From an uncultured Lachnospiraceae bacterium (lineage in GTDB: Bacteria; Bacillota; Clostridia; Lachnospirales; Lachnospiraceae), in contig CAMPAR010000001.1 of the NCBI GenBank assembly GCA_946632055.1, positions 1 to 64,000 of the forward strand: a stretch of DNA of 64,000 bases. The letters run 5' to 3'. Shown here one piece after another: positions 15,395 to 23,133 of this stretch. Position 1 is the stretch's first letter. Each line of letters starts with the position of its first letter. The notes beneath the pieces are model-generated. The model saw only the letters and a list, made by a program, of their open reading frames with translations, was not told the DNA's origin and searched no databases. Both the position numbers and the translations under genes were made by a program.

Positions 15395-16725
15395 ACAGAA
15401 TAACCAGAAAAAACCGGGGCTTTGCCGTGATGGCAAAGCCCGCCGGCTCTTTATGCAACTTAAGATGCCGCTATTGTTATTATCTGGACGCGCCGGCGAG
15501 GACCGGCGATCCTTCGCAGACTCCCGGCGGTGCAGCGGACGCGCCGGAAGAAAAGACGGCCCTCATGGACGATGAGACGCTGGAGCTCTTCGTCCGGCAG
15601 CATTTTGAAGGAAATCCCGGGCCTGTCGTGCAGTTCAACTGGCACGGCGGCGAGCCGACGCTTGCGGGACTGGATTTCTACCGGAAGGCCGTAGAGCTGC
15701 AGAAGAAATACAAACCCGCAAATGTTCAGTGCTGGAACAACATCCAGACGAACGGCGTGCTTCTCACGGACGAATGGTGCCGGTTTCTCGCGGAAAATCA
15801 TTTTGATGTCGGGCTTTCGATCGACGGAATCGCCCGGGTGCATGACCGCTACCGCAGGACCGCCGGGGATCAGGACTCCTTTCACTATGCGAAGGAGGCC
15901 TGCGAGCGGCTGATGAAATACGGCGTGAAGCCGGATCTTCTCTGCACGGTGACGATGGATACGGTGAAAAACGCGGATGCCGTCTACAGAGGCTTAAAAA
16001 GCCTCCATACGGGCTGGATCCAGTTTATACCGATCCTTGTCCGGGAAGGCTTCTCGGAGGGCGAAAACACGGCAATTTCGCGCCTGGAGGAGGGCTTGAC
16101 GCAGCCGGATGCTTCGGAAACACCGGAAGAAGCCCTGAAGGCGCCGGAAGAACGCCCGGAGACGAGTCTTACGCCGGAATCCGTGACGCCCGAGGCCTAC
16201 GGAAAATTCCTCTGTGAAATCTTCGATGAATGGGTCTGCCATGATCTCGGTTCCGTCGGGGTTCAGCTCTTCATGGAAACCCTGTCGCAGCTTTCCGGGC
16301 GCGGCTCCTCCCTCTGCATGCTGCAGGAGGAGTGCGGAAGAGTGCTCGTCCTCGAGCATGACGGCTCGGTCTATTCCTGCGATCACTTTGTCGACAGGAA
16401 GCACTATCTCGGAAACATCCATGAGAGCACGCTTTCGGCGCTTGCGGACTCCGAGGCGCAGGAGCGCTTCGGCCGCGCGAAAAAAAGCCTGCTGCCGAAG
16501 AAATGCCTTTCCTGCCCGTATTTAAAGCTCTGCGGCGGAAACTGCCTGAAGGACCGCTTTTCGCCGGACGGAAGCTATTATCTCTGCGAAGGCCTCCGGA
16601 TGTTTTATGAGCACGCGAAGAGGCCGCTTCTTACGGTGCTGGAGCTGAACCGGAAAAAGGTGCCGGCGGGGACCATCATGGCGCAGCTTCGCGCGGAGAT
16701 GAAGAAACAGAAGAGATTGAAGTGA
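15391..16725 (+). CDS. Anaerobic sulfatase-maturating enzyme-type radical SAM/SPASM protein
   Basis: About 444 residues. The radical SAM cluster motif CNLRCRYC has Cys22, Cys26 and Cys29, followed by FNWHGGEPTLAG. The C-terminal SPASM part carries the cysteines CMLQEECG..YSCDHF..CLSCPYLKLCGGNC that hold two more clusters. Enzymes of this type oxidise a Cys or Ser of sulfatases to formylglycine without oxygen. Two acidic, Pro/Glu-rich inserts (residues about 36-53 and 230-265) make it longer than usual. No sulfatase gene is in the window, so the client may be elsewhere or different. ATG 15391 sits seven bases after CGGAT; ATG 15382 is an alternative. Confidence 0.85.
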   Translation: MNRITRKNRGFAVMAKPAGSLCNLRCRYCYYLDAPARTGDPSQTPGGAADAPEEKTALMDDETLELFVRQHFEGNPGPVVQFNWHGGEPTLAGLDFYRKAVELQKKYKPANVQCWNNIQTNGVLLTDEWCRFLAENHFDVGLSIDGIARVHDRYRRTAGDQDSFHYAKEACERLMKYGVKPDLLCTVTMDTVKNADAVYRGLKSLHTGWIQFIPILVREGFSEGENTAISRLEEGLTQPDASETPEEALKAPEERPETSLTPESVTPEAYGKFLCEIFDEWVCHDLGSVGVQLFMETLSQLSGRGSSLCMLQEECGRVLVLEHDGSVYSCDHFVDRKHYLGNIHESTLSALADSEAQERFGRAKKSLLPKKCLSCPYLKLCGGNCLKDRFSPDGSYYLCEGLRMFYEHAKRPLLTVLELNRKKVPAGTIMAQLRAEMKKQKRLK

Positions 16726-16729
16726 CGGT

Positions 16730-17380
16730 ATGAAATATCGATGTCTTGTTTTTGATCACGACGATACGGTGGTGGCTTCGACGGCCTCGATCCACTGGCC
16801 CTGTTTCGTGAAATATCTGCACGAATACTTTCCCGGGAAGGAGTGCACGCTGAACGAGTACTTCCTGAAGAACTTCCATCCGGGCTTCATCGACATGTGC
16901 AAAGAGGACTTCGGACTCACGGACGAGGACCTGAAGATCGAAGAGCAGTACTGGAAAAACTATGTGCTGGACCATATTCCGGCGGCCTACGACGGCATCC
17001 GGGAGATCATGGAGAAGCAGAAAGAGGAGGGCGGCCTCACCGCCGTCATTTCCCACTCCTTCGACTTCAATATCCGCCGGGACTACCGGGAAAACCGCCT
17101 GCCTGAGCCGGACGCCGTATACGGCTGGGAGGTTCCGAAGGAGAAGCGGAAACCGAAGCCCCACGCGCTTTACGACCTGATGGAAAAATTCAGCCTGAAG
17201 CCTTCGGAAATCCTTGTCATCGACGATCTGAAGCCGGGCTTTGACATGGCAAAGACTGCCGGCGTGGACTTCGCCGCCGCCGGCTGGGCCTACGACGTCC
17301 CGGAGATCGAGGCCTTCATGCGCAGGAACTCGCCGCACTATTTCAGTACCGTGAGAGAACTCGCGGAGTTTCTCTCGTAA
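16730..17380 (+). CDS. HAD family hydrolase
   Basis: 216 residues. The four haloacid dehalogenase motifs are visible: FDHDDTV (Asp9 nucleophile, Asp11), AVISHS (motif II Ser), KRKPKP (motif III Lys) and VIDDLKPG (motif IV acids). The cap region (residues about 15-95) resembles the small phosphoglycolate phosphatase/beta-phosphoglucomutase type. It is cytoplasmic and probably a phosphatase of a small phosphorylated metabolite. The start is four bases after the stop of the radical SAM gene, so they are co-transcribed. Repeats begin about 45 bases after the stop. Confidence 0.87.
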   Translation: MKYRCLVFDHDDTVVASTASIHWPCFVKYLHEYFPGKECTLNEYFLKNFHPGFIDMCKEDFGLTDEDLKIEEQYWKNYVLDHIPAAYDGIREIMEKQKEEGGLTAVISHSFDFNIRRDYRENRLPEPDAVYGWEVPKEKRKPKPHALYDLMEKFSLKPSEILVIDDLKPGFDMAKTAGVDFAAAGWAYDVPEIEAFMRRNSPHYFSTVRELAEFLS

Positions 17381-17425
17381 GCTCGGGCTTGCTCATAATC
17401 CGCTCACCCTGTATGTTTTCATTTG

Positions 17426-17559
17426 CTCGAGCCTGCGGAAATCCGGTGCCATCCAACCGTCTGTCATGACCTCGAGCCTGCGGTAATCCGGTGCCATCCA
17501 ACCGTCTGTCATGACCTCGAGCCTGCGGTAATCCGGTGCAATCCACCCGTCTGCCTGGC
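17426..17559. repeat. Three tandem 45-bp direct repeats
   Basis: Units begin at 17426, 17471 and 17516, each opening CTCGAGCCTGCGG and continuing through ATCCGGTGC to CGTCTGTCATGAC (the last unit diverges). A fourth, different start (CTCGAGCCGAGGG at 17560) leads into the palindromic element next door, so the array resembles an amplification of the left end of that element. Units are contiguous and not spacer-separated, so this is not CRISPR. The 45-base period keeps a minus-strand frame open, which I regard as chance. Confidence 0.85.
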
Positions 17560-17560
17560 C

Positions 17561-17648
17561 TCGAGCCGAGGGTAATGATGTCCCCTCTGAACTGCATTGG
17601 GACCGCAGTGAGGAGGGGACATCATCTCGCAGGCGAGTTTTGCGATAC
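17561..17648. repeat. 88-bp palindromic element, copy A
   Basis: It starts TCGAGCCGAGGG, has hairpin arms GATGTCCCCTC and GAGGGGACATC, and ends CATCTCGCAGGCGAGTTT.GCGATAC. It matches copy B at 56468-56556 in both ends and in total length (88 against 89), while the hairpin arms are different sequences that still pair. It overlaps the first units of the 23-bp array. Confidence 0.75.
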
Positions 17649-17790
17649 CCCGCAGGCGAGTTTAGTGTTATCTCGCAGGCGAGTTCAGCGATACCCCGCA
17701 GGCGAGTCCTATGACACTCCGCAGGCGAGTTTAGCATGAACCCGCAGGTGGGTTTGGCAGAAATCCGCGAGCAAATCCGCGGGCGAGTTA
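17628..17790. repeat. Seven tandem 23-bp direct repeats
   Basis: Units begin at 17628, 17651, 17674, 17697, 17720, 17743 and 17766, each starting CGCAGGCGAGTT or a variant and ending near GATACCC. The period is exactly 23. The unit equals the right end of palindromic element A, so the end appears to have been amplified. The array stops about ten bases before the -35 box of the rplJL promoter. Confidence 0.85.
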
Positions 17791-17800
17791 AAAAAACTGC

Positions 17801-17830
17801 TTGACAAAAGAAAGCTCCCTGTGATATATT
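17801..17830 (+). promoter_or_regulatory. Promoter of rplJ-rplL
   Basis: A perfect -35 TTGACA at 17801-17806, an 18-base spacer and -10 TATATT at 17825-17830. Transcription would start just ahead of the L10 leader. Confidence 0.75.
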
Positions 17831-17837
17831 ACACGAG

Positions 17838-17965
17838 TGGCTAAAAAACCACAGCCGAAGACAGCAGGTGTCGCGAAGACGTAAGGAGAAAACGCCTGCC
17901 GAGGTTCATCAAATTCTTTTCAAAGAATTTTTGCGGCCTCGTGACTCGTCACGGGGTTTTTCTTT
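17838..17965 (+). promoter_or_regulatory. Ribosomal protein L10 leader
   Basis: The leader contains the conserved ACAGCCGAAGACAGCAGGTG .. CGCCTGCCGAGG arrangement of the L10 leader, in which L10 (or the L10-L12 complex) binds its own mRNA. It ends in a hairpin pairing CCTCGTGAC with GTCACGGGG followed by TTTTTCTTT, so control by transcription attenuation is likely. The rplJ start follows about 36 bases later. Confidence 0.82.
17937..17964 (+). terminator. Attenuator terminator of the L10 leader
   Basis: Nine-base arms CCTCGTGAC (17937-17945) and GTCACGGGG (17948-17956) with a three-base loop are followed by a T-rich tract at 17957-17964. It lies between the leader core and rplJ. Confidence 0.7.
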
Positions 17966-18000
17966 CTCCTGAAGAATCTGGTAAGAAGGAGGGTAAGTCA

Positions 18001-18519
18001 TTGGCTAAGATTGAAGAGAAGAAGCCGATCGTCGAAGAAATTTCAAGTATTCTTGACGGTGCGCAGTCCGCGGTACTGGTAGACCACAGAGGTCTGACCG
18101 TTGCAGAGGACACAGAGCTTCGGAAAACTTTAAGAGACGCCGGCATCCAGTACAAGGTCTACAAGAACACCTTTATCCGTTTCGCCATCAAGGGCACCGC
18201 GAATGAAGCGCTGGACCAGCTGCTGGAAGGACCGTCCGCACTCGCAGTCAGCAAGGACGACGCTACCGCAGCTTCCCGTGAACTGGTCAACTTTGCGAAG
18301 AAACACGCAAAGCTGGAAATCAAGGGCGGTATGGTAGACGGCAGCTACTGTGACGCGAACGCAATCAAGGATGTTGCAAACATTCCGTCCAAGGAAGTTC
18401 TGCTTGGAAGACTCCTTGGAAGCATGCAGTCCCCGATCGCGAACTTTGCTCGTGTTATCAAGCAGATCGCGGAAAAGGACGGCGGCAGCGAAGAAGCTGC
18501 AGCACCGGCAGAGGCTTAA
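18001..18519 (+). CDS. rplJ: 50S ribosomal protein L10
   Basis: 172 residues. L10 anchors the L7/L12 dimers in the ribosomal stalk. It is recognised from KIEEKKPIVEEISSIL, SAVLVDHRGLTVAEDTELRK, YKVYKNTFIRFAI and SKEVLLGRLLGSMQSP. The start is a TTG at 18001 behind AAGGAGGGTAAGTCA; an upstream in-frame ATG would lie inside the leader terminator and is rejected. The weak start may help balance L10 against L12. The acidic-Ala tail (SEEAAAPAEA) is common. It is followed by rplL after 74 bases; rplK/rplA and rpoB are not adjacent. Confidence 0.96.
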   Translation: MAKIEEKKPIVEEISSILDGAQSAVLVDHRGLTVAEDTELRKTLRDAGIQYKVYKNTFIRFAIKGTANEALDQLLEGPSALAVSKDDATAASRELVNFAKKHAKLEIKGGMVDGSYCDANAIKDVANIPSKEVLLGRLLGSMQSPIANFARVIKQIAEKDGGSEEAAAPAEA

Positions 18520-18593
18520 TAAGGTTCAGCCTCTATGCATTCGGATGCCAGGCATCCGCACCATTCAATTAAATCTAAACGGAGGAATTTATC

Positions 18594-18971
18594 ATGGCAA
18601 AGTTAACAACAGCTGAGTTTATCGAAGCGATCAAAGAGTTATCTGTACTGGAACTGAACGAGCTTGTCAAGGCTTGTGAAGAAGAGTTCGGCGTATCCGC
18701 AGCAGCAGGCGTTGTCGTAGCAGCAGGCCCGGCAGCAGCAGCTGAAGAAGTGGAAGAGAAGACCGAGTTCGACGTTGAGCTGACCGAAGTCGGCCCGAAC
18801 AAGGTTAAGGTTATCAAGGTTGTCCGTGAAGCTACCGGCCTCGGCCTGAAGGAAGCGAAGGACCTCGTTGACAACGCTCCGAAGATCGTTAAAGAGCAGG
18901 CTGCGAAGGCAGAAGCTGACGAAATCAAGGCTAAACTCGAAGCAGAAGGCGCTAAGGTTACTCTTAAGTAA
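18594..18971 (+). CDS. rplL: 50S ribosomal protein L7/L12
   Basis: 125 residues with the normal L12 layout: N-terminal dimerisation part ([25 protein letters not shown]), an Ala/Gly-rich hinge around residues 36-52, and the factor-binding C-terminal domain ([38 protein letters not shown]). ACGGAGGAATTTATC precedes ATG 18594. It makes the stalk that recruits translation GTPases and is normally made in excess over L10. A strong terminator follows directly. Confidence 0.97.
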   Translation: MAKLTTAEFIEAIKELSVLELNELVKACEEEFGVSAAAGVVVAAGPAAAAEEVEEKTEFDVELTEVGPNKVKVIKVVREATGLGLKEAKDLVDNAPKIVKEQAAKAEADEIKAKLEAEGAKVTLK

Positions 18972-18989
18972 TGAGCGGCTGCAGACAGT

Positions 18990-19029
18990 AAAAAACCGGG
19001 GAAAGGATTTGTCCTTTCCCCGGTTTTTT
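18990..19029 (+). terminator. Terminator of rplJ-rplL
   Basis: The arms AAAAACCGGGGAAAGGA and TCCTTTCCCCGGTTTTT pair around a short loop and end in a T-run. This ends the operon, so rpoB is not downstream. Confidence 0.92.
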
Positions 19030-19113
19030 ATGCACAGGGCCGCGTAAGGAAAATTCCGGCTTTGCCGCGTCCCGCGCGGCGAGCAGGGTACGGTAAATCT
19101 TCCCTGCTCGATT

Positions 19114-20436
19114 TTATTTGCACAGACTTTCGAGCACTTCCCGCGTCATCGGATAGAAGCGGTTCATTTCATCGAAAAAATCCACACCGATGGATTTCAT
19201 GACGCCGTGGGACGAAATCATTTCGTCCGTAACCTGATCCATTTTGTAGACTCGGATACCGGTCAGCGACTCATTGAACCAGGTGAGGACGTAATCATTC
19301 CGGACATCCTGAATCCGGCAGCCGGCTGCGTCCTTAACGAGCGTGATTTTCGGCATTTTTCCCGGCATATTGATGGTCATTCCCTGAAGCGACACATAGT
19401 TTCCAAGCGAGTAGACGCAGTAGGCGGTATTGCCGTTCCAGGCCGTCACCCATTCATTTTCCTGAATGGTGTGGGTGTGCGAGCCGATGATGAGATCCGC
19501 GCCGAATTCGGCAAAGAACTCGGCCCATTCCTGCTGGACGGCATTGTGGGTGAGCTCGTATTCCTCGCCCCAGTGCGGGAAGACGATCACGAAATCCGCG
19601 TTTTCATTCGCCCACTGAAGCTTCTTCGAGATCTGATAGCGGTTTTCTGTCGTCATGAGCTCGACGAGATATCCTTCTTCCTCCGGGATGCCGTCGATAT
19701 TCAGTCCGTAAGTCAGGTTCAGCATCGCGATGCGGATGCCGTTTCTCTCCACAACCTTGACGGCGTTGTAATCGTCCCAGGAGCGGTGCAGTCCGAGAAG
19801 CGTGACCTCCGGGTGCTTTTCCCAGTAATCGAGCGTATTCCGGATGCCCTGAGGGCCCCAGTCGTTCGTGTGGTTGGTTGCCCCAAGAATTACATCGAAG
19901 CCGCAGCGGATTTCCTCGTCGCCGAGAGCGGTTGGTACGCTGAAAGAGGGGTAGCCGATCGGTCCGAGCTCGTCGCCGCCGAAGATCACTTCGTTGTTGA
20001 CGATCGCAAGGTCGGCTTCGTTGAGATCGTTCTGAATATTTTCAAAAAGGGAACTGTAGTTGAACGTTCCGTCCGGCTGCTGCAGCTGAAAGGAAATGCC
20101 GGCGTGCATCAGCATATCGCCGACGGCAAGGAGCCGCACATAGGAAGGCTCCACAGGCTCTGTTGTTTCTTCCGGGGTTTCGGACGGGACTGCTGCGCTT
20201 CCTTCGCTGCTTTCCGCCTGCATGCCTTCTGCGGCGCTTTCTTCCCCGGAGACGGAAGCGCTGTCTTCCGTGGAAGCCTGCGGCGCGGAGGGCTTTTCCT
20301 TTTCCGGAAAGGAGGCTTCGTCAATCATTTCCGGCGCCGGCGTCTTTTCTTTTCCACAGGATGCGGCAGACAGAAGCAAAAGAAGAAGCGCAAGCATCCA
20401 GATTTTCCATCGAATGAATCGTCTGTTTCTGATCAT
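19114..20436 (-). CDS. CapA family lipoprotein (poly-gamma-glutamate/capsule-type metallophosphatase fold)
   Basis: 440 residues. The N-terminus (RRFIRWKIWMLALLLLLLSAASC) is a lipoprotein-like signal with Cys27 as the likely lipidated residue. A low-complexity Glu/Ser/Ala linker runs to about residue 95. The CapA (PGA_cap) domain follows: LLAVGDMLMHAGI, NNEVIFGG, GATNHTNDWG, VFPHWGEEYE and IIGSHTHTIQ, all metal-binding positions of calcineurin-like enzymes. CapA proteins act outside the membrane in polyglutamate or related wall polymer handling; no capB/capC genes are here, so the true role is open. It lies 18 bases downstream of the GH3 gene on the same strand. Confidence 0.87.
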   Translation of the reverse strand: MIRNRRFIRWKIWMLALLLLLLSAASCGKEKTPAPEMIDEASFPEKEKPSAPQASTEDSASVSGEESAAEGMQAESSEGSAAVPSETPEETTEPVEPSYVRLLAVGDMLMHAGISFQLQQPDGTFNYSSLFENIQNDLNEADLAIVNNEVIFGGDELGPIGYPSFSVPTALGDEEIRCGFDVILGATNHTNDWGPQGIRNTLDYWEKHPEVTLLGLHRSWDDYNAVKVVERNGIRIAMLNLTYGLNIDGIPEEEGYLVELMTTENRYQISKKLQWANENADFVIVFPHWGEEYELTHNAVQQEWAEFFAEFGADLIIGSHTHTIQENEWVTAWNGNTAYCVYSLGNYVSLQGMTINMPGKMPKITLVKDAAGCRIQDVRNDYVLTWFNESLTGIRVYKMDQVTDEMISSHGVMKSIGVDFFDEMNRFYPMTREVLESLCK

Positions 20437-20454
20437 ATTTCTCCATGAAGATCC

Positions 20455-22803
20455 TTAAGCGCCGTGCTCCGGCAGCTGCAGGATGAGTTTCAGTACATTT
20501 CCGGCGGTCCGCTGCAGTTCGGCACGCGTGATTCCGCCGATTTTTCCGAGGGACTTCAGAAGCGTCCCGTCGGAACGGTAGTTCTTTGCCATATGGCCCC
20601 GTGCGCCGGGCATCAGGAGGTCCACCTGAGCGCGTACGCGGTAGGCATTGTCCCGAAGAAGCGGGAACTCGGGACTTCTCGAGCGCCTCATCCACCAGTC
20701 CGTCATCACAAGCCCTTCAAAGCCCCATTCCCTTCGAAGCACCGTCGTCACGAGGTCGTAGTTGTAATGACTCCAGACGCCGTTCACTTTATTATAGCTC
20801 GTCATGATCGCGAGCGGCCGGGCGGACTTGACCGCGATTTCGAAATTCCGAAGGTAGATCTCGCGGAGCGTCCGCTCGCTGACCCGGGAGTCATGCGTGT
20901 TTCTTCTGGTTTCCTGATTGTTGCAGGCAAAATGCTTCGGGCAGGAGGCGTGTCCGGTCTCCTGAACGCCCTGAATGCAGGATGCTGCCATGCTGCCGGA
21001 GAGGAGCGGATCCTCGGAAAAATACTCGAAATTCCGCCCGCATAAGGGATTCCGGTGAATATTCATGCCGGGCGCGAGATGCACGTCTACCCGGTGCAGC
21101 GTCATTTCCTGCCCGAGAAGGACGTGAAGCTCCCGGACGAGCTCCCGGTTGAAGGTCGAAGCCAGCGCGGTGCCGCAGGGAAGCAGCGAGCAGTAGCGCC
21201 GAAGCCGCAGGCCCGCCGGTCCGTCGCAGCAGACGATCGGCCGCAGTCCTTTTTTCCGGAGGCCCGGCAGAATTCCGCCGAAAACGCCGGCATTTCCCGG
21301 CGTTCCGAGGACGGAGCCCATCATGCCGTGGCCGCGGGAGAGCGCTTCAAGCTCGGGGTCGGAAAGCGCCGCGATAAAGTCGGAAAGCGTCCGTTCCCCG
21401 CGACGCACCTCGTCAAGATGAATGCTTTCGTGCCGCTTCCTCGGGATTTCGCAGGGCAGGTTCCGGAGGATGCGTTCCTTCAGATCCACCTCCGTGCTGC
21501 AGATGGCATGGCACTGTTCGACCGTCACTTCCTCCGCCTGGGCGATCAGGCCGGCTTCTTCCCTGTCAAGCTCCAGCCGGTATTCTCCCGGCTCCAGAAT
21601 AAACGCGTGCCGCGCTTCATCGTAGGACGCGAGGCTTTTGTCGTCAAAGGAAAGCGACAGTGTCTCGCTTTCTCCCGGACGCAGAACGCGGGTCTTGGCA
21701 AAGGAGACTAAGACCCTTACGGGCTTGAAAAGCCTTCCTTCCGGCGGGCGGACGAAGAGGAGCACGCTTTCCTTGCCGGGGCGTGTGCCGGTATTGGTCA
21801 CGCGGACCGAGGCGGTGTGCCGTCTTCCGTCCGGGCTGTTCTGCGGCTCATAGGTAAGAGCGGTCAGCTCCTTCCGGAAATCGGTGTAGGAAAGGCCGAA
21901 GCCGAAGGGGAAGAGCACCTTTTCCGGATGCCGGTCAAAATACCGGTAACCGACCTCGATGCCTTCGAGATAGTCGTTATAATCCTTTCCGCCGAAGGAT
22001 GCGGCGCTCGGGATATCCTCATAGCTTCTCGCGATCGTATCCGGCAGGCGTCCGGAGGGGGAAACCGCGCCGAAGAGAACGTCCCAGACGGCGTTTCCGC
22101 TTTCCATCCCGCCGAGCCAGACGATCATGAGCGCGCTGATTCGATCCTTCAGGTGTTCCGTCCAGCTCATGTCGATGATACTTCCCGTGTTCAGAAGCAC
22201 AACGGTATTTCGGAAGGCGCCCGTGACGAGCGTCAGGAGCCGTTCTTCCTCATCCGTCAGATAGTAGCTCCCCTTTTCCAGCCGGTTTTCCCGGTCTTCT
22301 CCGGCGGCCCGTCCGATGACAACGACGGCGGTATCGTTCCGGGAGGCCGCAGAACGCACAAAATCGGCGCTTAAAGGCATTTCGGGATAGCTGAAGGGCC
22401 AATGCCCCCAGAAGCCGTTATAGGGCCTGTTTGCAGGCTTTTCGCGCCATTTCGCGTAGGCGTCCGAGACTTCGGGGTCAAGTAAGGCGCCGCGGGCCGT
22501 GAGCGCGTCCGAAAGGCTCACAAGATACGGTGCGTGCACGTCTCCGCCGGAGCCGTAGCCGACATAGAACCAGTCGCTCTGACAGCGCCCGAATACGGCA
22601 ATGCGGCTTTTCGGGCCGAGCGGAAGGATGCCGTTGTTTTTCAGGAGGACGCAGCTCTCCGCGGCGGCTTCCCGGATTTTTTCCGGCATGCCGGGGAACA
22701 CCGAGCGCTCTCCGTCGGCTGAAGTCATCTTCTGGGAAATGCCCATGGTTTTATTCACAAAGAACTGGAAGACCTTTCCGGCGGCCTTCTGGATGCGTTT
22801 CAT
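20455..22803 (-). CDS. Glycoside hydrolase family 3 beta-glucosidase-like protein with swapped domain order
   Basis: 782 residues. Usually the GH3 TIM-barrel domain comes first; here the alpha/beta sandwich domain (AAAESCVLLKNNGILPL, NTGSIIDMSW, WLGGMESGNAVWDVLFG) is N-terminal, a fibronectin type III-like domain follows (YRYFDRHPEKVLFPFGFGLSYTDF onward), and the barrel is C-terminal (MNIHRNPLCGRNFEYFSEDP, KHFACNNQETRRN, REIYLRNFEIAVK, VMTDWW with the nucleophile Asp). This permuted order is known from rumen Clostridia such as Butyrivibrio. No signal peptide is seen, so it is probably cytoplasmic and releases beta-linked sugars. The leader region holds a MITE-like repeat. Confidence 0.9.
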   Translation of the reverse strand: MKRIQKAAGKVFQFFVNKTMGISQKMTSADGERSVFPGMPEKIREAAAESCVLLKNNGILPLGPKSRIAVFGRCQSDWFYVGYGSGGDVHAPYLVSLSDALTARGALLDPEVSDAYAKWREKPANRPYNGFWGHWPFSYPEMPLSADFVRSAASRNDTAVVVIGRAAGEDRENRLEKGSYYLTDEEERLLTLVTGAFRNTVVLLNTGSIIDMSWTEHLKDRISALMIVWLGGMESGNAVWDVLFGAVSPSGRLPDTIARSYEDIPSAASFGGKDYNDYLEGIEVGYRYFDRHPEKVLFPFGFGLSYTDFRKELTALTYEPQNSPDGRRHTASVRVTNTGTRPGKESVLLFVRPPEGRLFKPVRVLVSFAKTRVLRPGESETLSLSFDDKSLASYDEARHAFILEPGEYRLELDREEAGLIAQAEEVTVEQCHAICSTEVDLKERILRNLPCEIPRKRHESIHLDEVRRGERTLSDFIAALSDPELEALSRGHGMMGSVLGTPGNAGVFGGILPGLRKKGLRPIVCCDGPAGLRLRRYCSLLPCGTALASTFNRELVRELHVLLGQEMTLHRVDVHLAPGMNIHRNPLCGRNFEYFSEDPLLSGSMAASCIQGVQETGHASCPKHFACNNQETRRNTHDSRVSERTLREIYLRNFEIAVKSARPLAIMTSYNKVNGVWSHYNYDLVTTVLRREWGFEGLVMTDWWMRRSRSPEFPLLRDNAYRVRAQVDLLMPGARGHMAKNYRSDGTLLKSLGKIGGITRAELQRTAGNVLKLILQLPEHGA

Positions 22804-22832
22804 CAGTCTCTACGGAGCTTCCTTCCTGATTT

Positions 22833-22995
22833 GTAACTGTTCAGCTCCCAGATAAAACCGTCATAATCACGGATGGAATGCTTGCATTCCAGACTGATTA
22901 TTGACGATTTTATCTCCGGAGGTCTAGAGGCGAAGCCTCTCTGACCTCCGACATGAGAAATGCGGAGCATTTCGAATGGGGTGCTGAATAGTTAC
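22833..22995. repeat. 163-bp MITE-like element with nested hairpins
   Basis: The outer ends are 13-base inverted repeats with one G-T type mismatch: GTAACTGTTCAGC (22833-22845) and GCTGAATAGTTAC (22983-22995). Inside lie a long imperfect palindrome at 22850-22915 (AGATAAAAC..TTTTATCT, with GGAATG..CATTCC at its tip), a second at 22918-22949 (GGAGGTC..GACCTCC) and a third at 22958-22972 (AAATGC..GCATTT). No coding sequence is present. It occupies the gap upstream of the GH3 gene. Confidence 0.65.
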
Positions 22996-23063
22996 CCTGA
23001 TTTAATCCTGCTTATTATACCACAGCTGATCTGAAAAGTGTAGACGAAAAGACATCCGCTTCA

Positions 23064-23091
23064 TTGCATTTTCCGGAATTTATGATATACT
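23064..23091 (+). promoter_or_regulatory. Putative promoter ahead of the nitroreductase remnant and surface-protein gene
   Basis: -35-like TTGCAT at 23064-23069, a 16-base spacer and -10 TATACT at 23086-23091. It would serve the short reading frame at 23134 and the gene at 23247. Confidence 0.5.
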
Positions 23092-23133
23092 TCATTTAAG
23101 GATATATTCTTGCCATGCATAAGGAGGCTGAAT

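Noticed and set aside
17343-17737. Minus-strand frames that encode a repeated 15-residue peptide over the 45-bp repeats
   Set aside because: The 45-base period is a multiple of three and keeps any open frame open. No ribosome site, and the frame runs into the tail of the HAD gene in antisense.
17426-17790. Possible CRISPR array
   Set aside because: The 45-bp and 23-bp units are contiguous direct repeats without unique spacers, and no cas gene is present.
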